Part shown: positions 51,318 to 59,780 of the stretch, piece after piece
How the letters are laid out: each line of letters begins with the position of its first letter
How positions within the stretch are numbered: the first letter of the stretch is position 1
NCBI RefSeq assembly: GCF_049562855.1
Contig: NZ_CP186925.1
Span: 1,116,001 to 1,180,000, forward strand
Source of the DNA: Ruminococcus_C callidus
Lineage (GTDB): Bacteria > Bacillota > Clostridia > Oscillospirales > Ruminococcaceae
Length of the DNA stretch: 64,000 nt
Direction of reading: 5' to 3'
Notes under the pieces: model-generated
Database searches by the model: none
What the model was told of the DNA's origin: nothing
The model's input: only the letters and a program-made list of their open reading frames with translations
Position numbers and translations under genes: made by a program

Positions 51318-53168
51318 ATGAATGTACGAGCAAAAATAGAGCCGCTGCTGTTACAGGCACAGAAGCCGGCACAGTATATCGGCGGCGAGGTGGGCAGTAT
51401 CTGCAAAGAGCGGGAATCAGTCGATGTTCGGTTTGCGTTCTGCTTTCCGGATACTTACGAAATCGGCATGTCCCATCTGGGCATGAAAATTCTGTACAGT
51501 TTAATTAACGCACGGGAAAACTTCTGGTGTGAACGGGTCTTTGCACCCTGTGCAGACTTTGAAGCACTGATGCGGGAATACCAGATTCCGCTGTATGCAC
51601 TGGAAAGTCTGGATCCGGTGCGGGAATTTGACTTCGTGGGCTTTACGCTGCAATATGAGTTGTCATATACCAATATCCTGAATATGCTGGACTTGGCAGG
51701 AATTCCGCTGCATGCCTGTGATCGCGGCGAAGCACTGGCACCGCTGGTGGTTGCCGGCGGTCCCTGTGTCTGTAATCCGGAACCGCTGGCGGACTTTTTC
51801 GATTTGTTTATTCTGGGGGAGGGCGAGGAAGTCAATCTGGAACTCATGGACCTCTACTTAAGAATGAAGCGGCAGGGAGCAGGCCGCTCTGCATTTCTCC
51901 GTGCGGCGGCACAGATCGAGGGGATCTATGTGCCCTCTCTGTACGAGGTGACCTATCAGGCGGACGGTACCATTGCCGCAGTGACGGCGAAAGACGGTGC
52001 ACCGGAAAAGGTGACCAAACGGATCGTACAGGACATGGACAAGGCGTTCTATCCGGAAACATTTGTGGTACCCTTTATGGAAACGGTGCACGACCGTGCC
52101 GTGGAAGAAGTGCTTCGCGGTTGTATACGGGGCTGCCGTTTCTGTCAGGCAGGCTTCCTGTACCGTCCGTTTCGGGAGAAATCGCCGGAAACCATCGTCC
52201 GGCAGTGCCGTTCGCTCTGCGATACCACCGGCTATCAGGAACTGTCCCTGTCCTCTCTGAGTACCAGCGACCACAGCCAGCTGGAAGAAACGCTGAACGA
52301 ACTGCTGCCCTATCTGGACGAAAACCGCATCAACATCACCCTGCCCTCTCTGCGGGTGGACAACTTTTCCAAGGAACTGATGGATCGGATTCAGGGCGTG
52401 CGGAAAAGCAGTCTGACTTTCGCACCGGAAGCAGGTACCCAGCGGCTGCGGGACGTTATCAACAAAAATGTCAGCGAAGAAGAACTGATGCGGACTGCCG
52501 GCATTGCCTTTTCCGGCGGATTCGCTACGGTAAAGCTGTACTTCATGATGGGACTGCCCACAGAAACTATGGAGGACGTAGAGGGTATTGTGCATCTGGC
52601 GGAAAAGCTGATCGACCTCTATTATAATACGCCGGAACGTTCCAAAGGCAAGACCATACAGATCTCCATCAGCTGTGCCACCTTTGTGCCGAAGCCGTTC
52701 ACACCGTTCGAGTTTGAACCGCAGGTTTCCCGCGAGGAACTGCTGGCACGGCAGGAGCACCTTTTAAGTTGTATCCAGCCGCGGCATCGGAAGAAGATCA
52801 AAGTCAGCTGGCACACCTACGAGATCAGCCTGCTGGAGGCGGTGCTTGCCCGCGGCGACCGGCGGCTGGTACCAGTCATTGAACGGGCATGGCAGCTGGG
52901 CAGCAAATTTGACAGCTGGAGCGAGTGCTTTCATTATGAGATCTGGGAGCAGGCAATGGCAGACTGCGGCGTATCCGCTTCCTTTTACGCCAACCGCACC
53001 AGAGCCTATGACGAGATCTTCCCGTGGGATCATCTGGATTATCTGGTGGAGAAATCCTTTTTTGTGCGGGAAAACCAGACAGCACATGCTTCAGAAACCA
53101 CACCCCACTGCCGAGCCAAATGTGCCGGCTGCGGCGTAAACCGGAGAATCGGGAGGGCTTGCTTTTGA
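51318..53168 (+). CDS. B12-binding-type radical SAM protein (TIGR03960-like)
   Basis: 616 residues from ATG 51318, with TGAGGACAAAATT upstream; earlier in-frame starts at 51252 and 51300 lack a clear ribosome binding site. The N-terminal B12-binding-like fold holds YEIGMSHLGMKILYSLINAR and LVVAGGPCVCNPEPLADFFD. The radical SAM cluster is RGCIRGCRFCQAGFLYRPFR (C-x3-C-x2-C). Also SSLSTSDHSQLEETL, APEAGTQRLRDVINK, and a Cys-rich end (CRAKCAGCGVNRR). Paired with a DUF2344-type partner, as in most Clostridia. The pair may act on tRNA or rRNA, but substrate is unknown. Overlaps the next gene by four bases. Confidence 0.9.
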   Translation: MNVRAKIEPLLLQAQKPAQYIGGEVGSICKERESVDVRFAFCFPDTYEIGMSHLGMKILYSLINARENFWCERVFAPCADFEALMREYQIPLYALESLDPVREFDFVGFTLQYELSYTNILNMLDLAGIPLHACDRGEALAPLVVAGGPCVCNPEPLADFFDLFILGEGEEVNLELMDLYLRMKRQGAGRSAFLRAAAQIEGIYVPSLYEVTYQADGTIAAVTAKDGAPEKVTKRIVQDMDKAFYPETFVVPFMETVHDRAVEEVLRGCIRGCRFCQAGFLYRPFREKSPETIVRQCRSLCDTTGYQELSLSSLSTSDHSQLEETLNELLPYLDENRINITLPSLRVDNFSKELMDRIQGVRKSSLTFAPEAGTQRLRDVINKNVSEEELMRTAGIAFSGGFATVKLYFMMGLPTETMEDVEGIVHLAEKLIDLYYNTPERSKGKTIQISISCATFVPKPFTPFEFEPQVSREELLARQEHLLSCIQPRHRKKIKVSWHTYEISLLEAVLARGDRRLVPVIERAWQLGSKFDSWSECFHYEIWEQAMADCGVSASFYANRTRAYDEIFPWDHLDYLVEKSFFVRENQTAHASETTPHCRAKCAGCGVNRRIGRACF

Positions 53169-53824
53169 AAAACATCGTTCGAATGCGTTTTGCCAAAACC
53201 GGCAGAGCCAGATATATTTCCCACTTGGATCTGATCCGCTGCTTTCAGCGAGCCGTCTGTCGGGCAAAGTTGCCGGCGGCGTATTCCGAGGGCTTTCACC
53301 CGCACATGCAGACTTCCTTTGCCACCACGCTGCCGCTGGGATTTTTCAGCACCGCGGAACAAATGGACTTGGAACTGACAGAGGAGCTGCCCTGTGATGC
53401 GGTCATGGAACGGCTGAACGCCGTCCTGCCGGAAGGGATCCGGATTCTGGAAGCGTGGAAAGGCATGCTGGCGTTCAAAAAGCTGGCATACGCCAATTAC
53501 ACTGTGCGGATCCCCGGCGAAAGCAGCGGGGAACTGTACGATTCTTTCTGTGCGTTTGCGGCACAGCCGGAGATCCTCACGGAAAAGCGTACCAAAAAAG
53601 GCGGCACCAAAGAAGTAGACCTGAAGCCTATGCTGGAGGTGACCGGTGCCGAGGCGTTGCCTGATGCACTGGAACTGCGGCTCTGCCTGCCGGCAGGGAG
53701 CACTGCCAACCTGAACCCCATGCTGCTGCTGGAAACGTGGAAAAAACAGACGGAACAGACGTGGGTTTCTCCGGAGATCTGCCGGACAGAACTGCTCACA
53801 GAAGAAAAACAAAAATTTTTTTGA
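53165..53824 (+). CDS. Radical SAM-associated protein (DUF2344 / TIGR03936-like)
   Basis: 219 residues from TTG 53165 (GGGAGGGCTTGCTT upstream), overlapping the radical SAM stop. The start MKNIVRMRFAKTGRARYISH, LDLIRCFQRAVCRAKLPAAY, SEGFHPHMQTSFATTLPLGF and EQMDLELTEELPCDAVMERL are hallmarks of the family. No cluster-binding Cys is present, so it acts as the partner subunit. In many genomes the two are fused or adjacent. The function is uncharacterised, with a suggested link to ribosome or tRNA maturation because the pair lies near rplS and rplU-type operons. Confidence 0.88.
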   Translation: MKNIVRMRFAKTGRARYISHLDLIRCFQRAVCRAKLPAAYSEGFHPHMQTSFATTLPLGFFSTAEQMDLELTEELPCDAVMERLNAVLPEGIRILEAWKGMLAFKKLAYANYTVRIPGESSGELYDSFCAFAAQPEILTEKRTKKGGTKEVDLKPMLEVTGAEALPDALELRLCLPAGSTANLNPMLLLETWKKQTEQTWVSPEICRTELLTEEKQKFF

Positions 53825-53832
53825 AAAAACAC

Positions 53833-53861
53833 TTGCTTTTTCTGCGGAAATGTGGTATGAT
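53833..53861 (+). promoter_or_regulatory. Promoter of rplS
   Basis: TTGCTT (53833-53838), 17 bases, TATGAT (53856-53861). It lies right behind the DUF2344-type gene and ahead of a ~240-base leader. Confidence 0.75.
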
Positions 53862-53869
53862 ATAAAAGC

Positions 53870-54095
53870 ATTTGAAATTTGTGCCGAATTCGGCTGAAAA
53901 AGCCGCGGCACAGATGATCCGCACGGTAACGTGTGAGGTTAATGCCGGCTGTGCGTCCGATGGGAATCGGCGGCTCAGCAGAACGACATTAAATCGGACA
54001 GTCCGCTGACGATGCTGTGAGAAAATACGGCAGCGTTCCACCGCCCAATGCTGAACGGCGGCAGAGGAACACGTGAATGAATGTTCGCAAATTTT
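53870..54095 (+). promoter_or_regulatory. Structured rplS leader
   Basis: The leader holds a strong hairpin at 53881-53911 (GTGCCG...CGGCAC with inner CGGCT/AGCCG). A further paired part is CCGATGGGAATCGG (53958-53971). The pair CGGACAGTCCG-like (about 53995-54008) and GCCCAATGCTGAACGGC (about 54045-54062) follow. Ribosomal protein L19 leaders bind L19 in other Firmicutes to reduce its own synthesis. This one is not a sequence match I can confirm. Confidence 0.5.
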
Positions 54096-54109
54096 AGGAG
54101 GATTTAACC

Positions 54110-54454
54110 ATGGATGCATTGAAAACAATCAGCGACGCAAGCCTGAAGCAGGAAGTACCGGCATTCGCAGTCGGCGATACCGTAAAGGTACACGTAAGAA
54201 TCAAGGAAGGCGACAAGAGCCGTATTCAGGTATTCGAAGGCACCGTTATCGCAAAGAAGCACGGCGGCATCAGCGAAACCTTTACCGTTCGCCGCGTAGC
54301 TCACGGCTGCGGTATCGAACGTGTATTCCCGCTGCACTCTCCGGTCGTTGACCGCGTAGAGGTTATCCGTAAGGGTAAGGTTCGCAGAGCTAAGCTGTAC
54401 TACCTGCGTGACAGAGTTGGTAAGGCTGCTAAGGTTAAGGAACAGATTCGATAA
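54110..54454 (+). CDS. rplS: 50S ribosomal protein L19
   Basis: 114 residues, TTTTAGGAGGATTTAACC before ATG 54110. FAVGDTVKVHVRIKEGDKSR, IQVFEGTVIAKKHGGISETF, TVRRVAHGCGIERVFPLHSP, and RRAKLYYLRDRVGKAAKVKE match the L19 signature. Basic and compact, of standard length. L19 binds 23S rRNA at the 30S-50S interface. Codon use is strongly biased, as for other highly expressed genes here. Confidence 0.97.
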   Translation: MDALKTISDASLKQEVPAFAVGDTVKVHVRIKEGDKSRIQVFEGTVIAKKHGGISETFTVRRVAHGCGIERVFPLHSPVVDRVEVIRKGKVRRAKLYYLRDRVGKAAKVKEQIR

Positions 54455-54540
54455 TCAAAAGAATCATGCACAAAATGCAAAGACGGGCAGAATCGGTGTG
54501 CGTGTCGTCGTTTGCTTCATGACACCTGCCTGTCGGCAGT

Positions 54541-54568
54541 AAAAAAGGGACAGTATTGTCCTTTTTTT
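54541..54568 (+). terminator. Terminator after rplS
   Basis: Stem GGGACA / TGTCC(T) with a GTAT loop, A-run on the left and seven T on the right. It lies across the in-frame upstream start of lepB at 54556, which argues for the later start. Confidence 0.85.
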
Positions 54569-54630
54569 ATTATCGGAAGACTGCAACCGGCTGGCGAAAG
54601 CACCAGCGGTTAGAAATGGAGAACGGCGGA

Positions 54631-55272
54631 ATGGAACAACAGACAATACAAGAGGAAGAAAAGCAGCAGCAGGAGCCGCAGAAAAGTTCTTTTCTGAGCG
54701 ATGTGGCAGAGATACTGGAAACCGTATTCGTTTCGATTTTCGTAGTCATTCTGCTGTTTGCCTATGTAGTGCGTCCGGTCACAGTAGACGGGGATTCCAT
54801 GCGGGAAACCCTGCACGACAAGGATCGTCTGCTGATGTCTGACCTGCTGTATACGCCGAAATACGGAGATATTGTCATTGTCAACAATACACATTCCTAT
54901 TTGTATGATGAAGACGGCAATCTGGTAGAGGGCAACGGTCTGCCGCAGGAAAAGCGACTGATCAAGCGGATCATTGCCACCGGCGGACAGGAGATCAACA
55001 TTGACTTTGCCACCGGCGAAGTGACAGTAGACGGTGAGGTACTGGATGAACCCTACATTCGGGAACTGACAGCCAATCAGGAAGACGGCTTCGCCAGCTA
55101 TCCGGTCACAGTACCGGAAGGCTACTATTTCGTCATGGGTGACAACCGGAACAATTCTACTGACAGCCGTTCGCAGTTCGTTGGCTTCGTGCCGCGGGAT
55201 GCGATCCTTGGCAAGGCGATCTTCCGGATCTCACCGGACGATTTCGGCAGTATTTATAAGAATATGAAGTAA
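54631..55272 (+). CDS. lepB: Signal peptidase I
   Basis: 213 residues from ATG 54631, with GGAGAACGGCGG in front; the in-frame ATG at 54556 lies within a terminator. A short cytosolic Gln/Glu-rich N-terminus precedes one membrane helix (ETVFVSIFVVILLFAYVV). The catalytic Ser is in VTVDGDSMRETLHDKD, the Lys in QEKRLIKRIIATGGQEI, and the VMGDNRNNSTDSRSQ box closes the site. It cleaves signal peptides on the outer face of the membrane. Confidence 0.95.
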   Translation: MEQQTIQEEEKQQQEPQKSSFLSDVAEILETVFVSIFVVILLFAYVVRPVTVDGDSMRETLHDKDRLLMSDLLYTPKYGDIVIVNNTHSYLYDEDGNLVEGNGLPQEKRLIKRIIATGGQEINIDFATGEVTVDGEVLDEPYIRELTANQEDGFASYPVTVPEGYYFVMGDNRNNSTDSRSQFVGFVPRDAILGKAIFRISPDDFGSIYKNMK

Positions 55273-55279
55273 GTGCAAT

Positions 55280-55455
55280 AGGGAAACACTGAATAAAGCT
55301 TGTGCGTAAGATGCGTAGTCAGATTTTTTGGCAGATTGCACAGAAATTCCGCAGGCATACTTGATGTATGACAAGGGATTTCTGGGCAATATGACGGAAA
55401 ATCTGCAAGCAGATTGCGTGCAAAGCCGCCAGGCGGGCTTTATGCAGTGTTTCCA
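55280..55455. repeat. Full-length inverted-repeat element, copy 9
   Basis: 176 bases from AGGGAAACACTGAATAAAGC to GCAGTGTTTCC, nearly the same interior as copies 1 and 6. It fills the gap between lepB and the rbgA-type gene and ends 18 bases before that gene. Confidence 0.88.
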
Positions 55456-55473
55456 TCGGGAAAGGCGGCAGGC

Positions 55474-56361
55474 ATGGCAGAAGAACTGATGCGGAATATC
55501 CAATGGTTTCCGGGACATATGACAAAAACACGGCGTATGATCGCGGCGAATCTGTCGCTGGTAGATGCTGTGGTGGAAATTCTGGACGCACGTGTTCCGC
55601 AGAGCAGCCGCAATCCGGAAATGGACAGCATGGTGGGCAGCAAGCCACGCCTGTTGCTGCTGAACAAGGCAGATATGGCAGACCCGTCAGCAACTTCCCG
55701 CTGGATCGCAGCCTACCGGAAACAGGGTTTTGTGGCTCTTGGCATGGACTGCCGCAGCGGAAAGGGCGTTTCCAATTTTGCACCGGCAGTGCGGGAACAG
55801 CTTCTGCCGGCACTGCTGGAAAAGCGGGCGGCTCACGGCATGACCGGTGCCCCCATTCGCTTAATGGTGGTGGGAATCCCGAATGTGGGCAAGTCCTCCT
55901 TTATCAACCGCATGGCACAGTCCAAGCGGGCGAAGGTGGAAGACCGTCCCGGCGTGACCCGTACCAAACAGTGGGTGAAAATCGGCAGCAACATGGAACT
56001 GCTGGATATGCCGGGCGTGCTCTGGCCGAAATTCGATGACCAGACTGTGGCACAGAAGCTGGCGTTTACCGGTGCGATCAATGACGATGTCATGGATCTG
56101 GAAGCACTGGCATGCCTGCTGCTGCAGCGGTTAGCGGTGTCTTATCCCAAGGCACTGGAAGAACGCTACCGCATGACCGACCTGCAGGCAATACAGGAAG
56201 ATGGTTTTGCCATGCTGGAACTGCTGGGACGGAAACGGGGCATGCTGATCTCCGGCGGCGAGGTAAACACCGAGCGTGCTGCGATCACACTGCTGGACGA
56301 GTTCCGCAGCGGCAAGCTGGGCAGAATCACGCTGGAGCTGCCGGAACAGGAGGCACTGTAA
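55474..56361 (+). CDS. rbgA: Ribosome biogenesis GTPase (YlqF/RbgA)
   Basis: 295 residues from ATG 55474 (GGGAAAGGCGGCAGGC upstream), with ATG 55489 as an alternative. Circularly permuted GTPase: NIQWFPGHMTKTRRMIAANL, LLLNKADMADPSA (G4), then MVVGIPNVGKSSFINRMAQS (G1) and MELLDMPGVLWPKF (G3). It helps assemble the 50S subunit, where L16 joins. It shares its last base with rnhB (TAATG). Confidence 0.95.
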   Translation: MAEELMRNIQWFPGHMTKTRRMIAANLSLVDAVVEILDARVPQSSRNPEMDSMVGSKPRLLLLNKADMADPSATSRWIAAYRKQGFVALGMDCRSGKGVSNFAPAVREQLLPALLEKRAAHGMTGAPIRLMVVGIPNVGKSSFINRMAQSKRAKVEDRPGVTRTKQWVKIGSNMELLDMPGVLWPKFDDQTVAQKLAFTGAINDDVMDLEALACLLLQRLAVSYPKALEERYRMTDLQAIQEDGFAMLELLGRKRGMLISGGEVNTERAAITLLDEFRSGKLGRITLELPEQEAL

Positions 56362-57011
56362 TGGCAAAGGCTGCACCGAAAAAGTCCACCGAGGAACTGT
56401 ACGCGTGGGACGCGGAAAAACGGGGCAGTGGCTTGCTGCTCTGCGGTGTCGATGAAGCTGGCAGAGGTCCTCTCGCAGGAGATGTCTATGCGGCGGCGGT
56501 AATACTGGATCCTTCCAAGCCACTGATCGCAGGGCTGAATGACAGCAAGAAGATGACAGAAAAAAAGCGGGAATCTCTCTTTGCAGAGGTGCAGTCCGCT
56601 TGTCTGGCGTACTGCGTGGCATCTGCAACTGTAGCGGAGATCGAGGAACTGAACATTCTCGGTGCCACCATGCTGGCAATGCAGCGGGCAGTGGCTGGAC
56701 TTTCGGTGCAGCCGCAGCTGGTACTGGTGGACGGCAATCGTCTGCCGCAGCTGACAATGCCGGCGGAAACCGTAGTCAAAGGAGATGCCACGTCGGCGTC
56801 CATTGCGGCGGCTTCGATTCTGGCAAAGGTGTCCAGAGATCGGACGCTGTATGCATTAGATGAACAATATCCGCAGTATGGGTTTGCGAAGCATAAGGGC
56901 TATGGCACCAAGGCACACTGTGAGGCAATCTTACAGTATGGACCATGTCCGGCACATCGGCCCAGTTTTTTGCGGAAGTTATATCAGAAACATGAAAATG
57001 AAAACAACTGA
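56361..57011 (+). CDS. rnhB: Ribonuclease HII
   Basis: 216 residues. Catalytic acidic residues in CGVDEAGRGPLAGDVYAA (DEAGRG), LNDSKKMTEKKRESLF, LVDGNR and VKGDATSASIAAASILAKVS. C-terminal GFAKHKGYGTKAHCEAIL fits. It removes RNA from RNA-DNA hybrids. AGGAGGCACTGTA serves as ribosome binding site. It overlaps the YraN-type start by 20 bases. Confidence 0.95.
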   Translation: MAKAAPKKSTEELYAWDAEKRGSGLLLCGVDEAGRGPLAGDVYAAAVILDPSKPLIAGLNDSKKMTEKKRESLFAEVQSACLAYCVASATVAEIEELNILGATMLAMQRAVAGLSVQPQLVLVDGNRLPQLTMPAETVVKGDATSASIAAASILAKVSRDRTLYALDEQYPQYGFAKHKGYGTKAHCEAILQYGPCPAHRPSFLRKLYQKHENENN

Positions 57012-57375
57012 GATTGGCCGTCTGGGGGAAACCGCAGTTTGCCGGCAGCTGGAACAGCAGGGCTATTCCATTGTCCGGCGGAATTTCTGCGTCCGCGGCG
57101 GCGAGATCGACATCATTGCGGAAAACGGGGAGTATCTGGCGTTTGTGGAGGTAAAGACCCGCAAGCCGAACAGCCTGACTTCCGGATTCGATGATGTTAC
57201 AGCAAAAAAACAGGCTCGTTTGATCCAGACAGCAGCCGTGTGGTGTGCAGAACACCCCACAGAGTTGCAGCCGCGGTTTGATATTGCCTGCGTGGTGATG
57301 CAGGGAAAGCAGATCCTGTCGGTGGATTATCTGGAAAACGCATTTGATACGACGGGCAGTGATTTTATATTTTAG
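56992..57375 (+). CDS. YraN/UPF0102 family nuclease-like protein
   Basis: 127 residues from ATG 56992 (or 56998), inside the end of rnhB. GRLGETAVCRQLEQQGYSIV then RGGEIDIIAENGEYLAFVEV-K gives the restriction-nuclease-like D-x(n)-E-x-K centre. YraN usually follows rnhB and belongs with DprA-type or wall-division genes. Function unproven. Confidence 0.92.
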   Translation: MKMKTTEIGRLGETAVCRQLEQQGYSIVRRNFCVRGGEIDIIAENGEYLAFVEVKTRKPNSLTSGFDDVTAKKQARLIQTAAVWCAEHPTELQPRFDIACVVMQGKQILSVDYLENAFDTTGSDFIF

Positions 57376-57407
57376 GCAGGTATTCTGCCGGGAAAAGGGT
57401 GGTAACA

Positions 57408-58907
57408 GTGTTTTACAAGAGCACCAGAAACAGCAGCATTCGGGTAGAGAGTGCCGCTGCAATCGCAAAGGGAATTTCGGAAGAAGGCGGTCTGTTTGTA
57501 CCGGAAACCATTCCGTCGATCTCTATGGACGAACTGAAATCGCTGGCTGGCATGAATTATGCACAGCGGGCAGCATTTGTGTTTTCCAAGTATCTGACAG
57601 ATTACACCGATGCCGAACTGCGTTACTGCACAGAGAGTGCTTACACAACCAAGGCATTTGACACCGAGAACATTGCAGAGATCGCACACCTGTTCGAGGG
57701 AACCTACATGCTGGAACTGTGGCATGGTCCGACTTGTGCATTCAAGGATATGGCTCTGCAGATCCTGCCGTACTTCCTGACAACTGCTGTGAAGAAGCTG
57801 CACATGGACAAGAAGGTAGTCATTCTGGTGGCAACTTCCGGTGATACCGGTAAGGCTGCACTGGAGGGCTTCAAGGACGTTCCGGGCACCGAGATCATGG
57901 TCTTCTATCCGGTAGAAGGTGTCAGCGACATGCAGAAGAGGCAGATGGTGACACAGGAAGGCGAGAACGTTACAGTTTGTGCCGTAAAGGGCAACTTCGA
58001 CGACTGCCAGAGTGGTGTCAAGAAGATCTTCACCGACCACAAGGTGCTGGAAGCACTGGAACAGGGCGGTATGACATTCTCCAGTGCGAACTCCATTAAC
58101 TGGGGCAGACTGGTACCGCAGATCGTGTACTATGTTTCCTCTTATGTTTCTCTGGCAGAATCCGGACAGATCGCATACGGTGACCTGCTGAACGTTGTGG
58201 TGCCGACCGGTAATTTCGGTAACATTCTGGCAGCTTACTATGCCAAGATGATGGGCGTACCCCTCGGCAAGCTGATCTGTGCGTCCAATATCAATAAGGT
58301 TCTGACAGACTTTATCCGCACCGGCGTATACAACCGGAACCGTCAGTTCTATCCCACCGCATCGCCGTCTATGGACATTCTGATCTCCAGCAATCTGGAG
58401 CGTCTGCTGTACCTGCTGACCGGTGAAGATGATGCCCAGATTCGGGAATGGTTCACTGCTCTGGCAGAACAGGGTACCTATGAGGTAACTGATGCGGTAA
58501 AGGCAAAGCTGACAGAACAGTTCTACGGCGGCTTCTGTGACGATGCCGAAACCAAGGCAACGATTGCAGAACTGTACAAGAAGTACGGCTATACCTGCGA
58601 TACCCACACCGCAGTTGCTGTCAAGGTATATGAGGACTACCGCAAGGAAACCGGCGATACCACCAAGACTCTGATCGCATCTACTGCAAGCCCGTTCAAG
58701 TTCAGTGCAAGCGTTCTGGACGCACTGGGCAAGAAGCCGGCAGACGATGTTGATGAATATGATATGGTAGAGCTGCTGCATGAGGCTTCGAAAATGGAGA
58801 TCCCGCAGTCGCTGGCTGCACTGAAGACCAAGCCCCGCCGTTTTGAGGGCAGCATTGATAAATCGGAAATGCAGCAGTTCGTATTGCAGGAACTGCACCT
58901 GTCCTGA
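57408..58907 (+). CDS. thrC: Threonine synthase
   Basis: 499 residues from GTG 57408 (AAAAGGGTGGTAACA upstream), with GTG 57399 in frame as an alternative. PLP Lys in WHGPTCAFKDMALQILPYFL. Also ATSGDTGKAALEGFKDVPG, NSINWGRLVPQIVYYVSSY, VPTGNFGNILAAYYAKMMG, and the late TASPFKFSASVL. It converts O-phosphohomoserine to threonine. Long (yeast-type) form. It precedes the phosphoesterase by 11 bases. Confidence 0.95.
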   Translation: MFYKSTRNSSIRVESAAAIAKGISEEGGLFVPETIPSISMDELKSLAGMNYAQRAAFVFSKYLTDYTDAELRYCTESAYTTKAFDTENIAEIAHLFEGTYMLELWHGPTCAFKDMALQILPYFLTTAVKKLHMDKKVVILVATSGDTGKAALEGFKDVPGTEIMVFYPVEGVSDMQKRQMVTQEGENVTVCAVKGNFDDCQSGVKKIFTDHKVLEALEQGGMTFSSANSINWGRLVPQIVYYVSSYVSLAESGQIAYGDLLNVVVPTGNFGNILAAYYAKMMGVPLGKLICASNINKVLTDFIRTGVYNRNRQFYPTASPSMDILISSNLERLLYLLTGEDDAQIREWFTALAEQGTYEVTDAVKAKLTEQFYGGFCDDAETKATIAELYKKYGYTCDTHTAVAVKVYEDYRKETGDTTKTLIASTASPFKFSASVLDALGKKPADDVDEYDMVELLHEASKMEIPQSLAALKTKPRRFEGSIDKSEMQQFVLQELHLS

Positions 58908-58918
58908 ACGGGGGTTGC

Positions 58919-59611
58919 ATGCGGTTATTTACCATAGGTGACCTGCACCTCTCTTTTGGTGTACCGGACAAGCCCATGGACATTTTCGGCGGCTGGAAGG
59001 ATTACCAGAAGCTGCTGGAACAAAACTGGCTGGAACGGATCGCACCGGAGGATACTGTTGTGCTGGCAGGAGATTTCTCATGGGGCATGACACTGGCACA
59101 GGCGGAGGCAGACTTCGCATTTGTGCAGAATCTGCCGGGGCAGAAGATTCTGCTGAAAGGCAACCACGACTACTGGTGGGCTTCGAAAAAGAAAATGGAC
59201 GACTTTTTCACGGCACACGGATTCAATACGCTGCATATCCTGCACAACAACCACTATGCCTTCGGACAGTACGGGATCTGCGGCACCCGCGGCTGGGTGA
59301 GCATGCAGGGAGAAGCTGCCGATGCCAAAATTCTGGCAAGAGAAGTGCAGCGGCTTCAGGTTTCCATTCAGTCGGCTGTGGACGCAGGACTGGAACCCAT
59401 TGTGTTCCTGCACTATCCGCCGATCTACGGAACGTCGATGAACTACGAGATTCTGGAAGTGCTGCACAAGTATCAGATCCGGAAGTGCTATTATGGCCAT
59501 GTGCACGGAAAAAGCGGGCATAACCATGCATTTCAGGGGATGTATGAAGGCACAGAAATGCGAATGATTTCTAGTGATTATCTACAATTTGTGCCGGAAC
59601 AGATTTTCTGA
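58919..59611 (+). CDS. Calcineurin-like metallophosphoesterase
   Basis: 230 residues, GAACGGGGGTTGC before ATG 58919. Metal motifs: FTIGDLHLSFG (D-x-H), VVLAGDFSWGM (GD), LLKGNHDYWWASKKK (GNHD), VFLHYPP and YYGHVHGKSGHNHAF (GHxH). It matches the uncharacterised cytosolic YmdB/YkuE-like set. Substrate unknown. Confidence 0.9.
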   Translation: MRLFTIGDLHLSFGVPDKPMDIFGGWKDYQKLLEQNWLERIAPEDTVVLAGDFSWGMTLAQAEADFAFVQNLPGQKILLKGNHDYWWASKKKMDDFFTAHGFNTLHILHNNHYAFGQYGICGTRGWVSMQGEAADAKILAREVQRLQVSIQSAVDAGLEPIVFLHYPPIYGTSMNYEILEVLHKYQIRKCYYGHVHGKSGHNHAFQGMYEGTEMRMISSDYLQFVPEQIF

Positions 59612-59644
59612 ATTGTATAAAATGGAGAAGTGTTCAAAATATAC

Positions 59645-59673
59645 TGGTCAAAACAGGACAAGTATGCTATAAT
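59645..59673 (+). promoter_or_regulatory. Promoter of the trigger factor gene
   Basis: TGGTCA (59645-59650), 17 bases, TATAAT (59668-59673), preceded by TGC (extended -10). The 107-base leader to the ATG has no further signal that I can support. Confidence 0.75.
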
Positions 59674-59780
59674 AAATTTGTATGCATTTTGCATGAAAAG
59701 ATACCCTGATGCAGAGTGAGCCCCGATCATCAGAGGGCACGCTTCAAGGGAATTGCAATACATTATTGGAGGACTCAAAC

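Noticed and set aside
57372..58898. 508-residue minus-strand frame opposite threonine synthase, and a similar one opposite trigger factor (59796-61202)
   Set aside because: Both are antisense to highly biased genes with full sets of family motifs.
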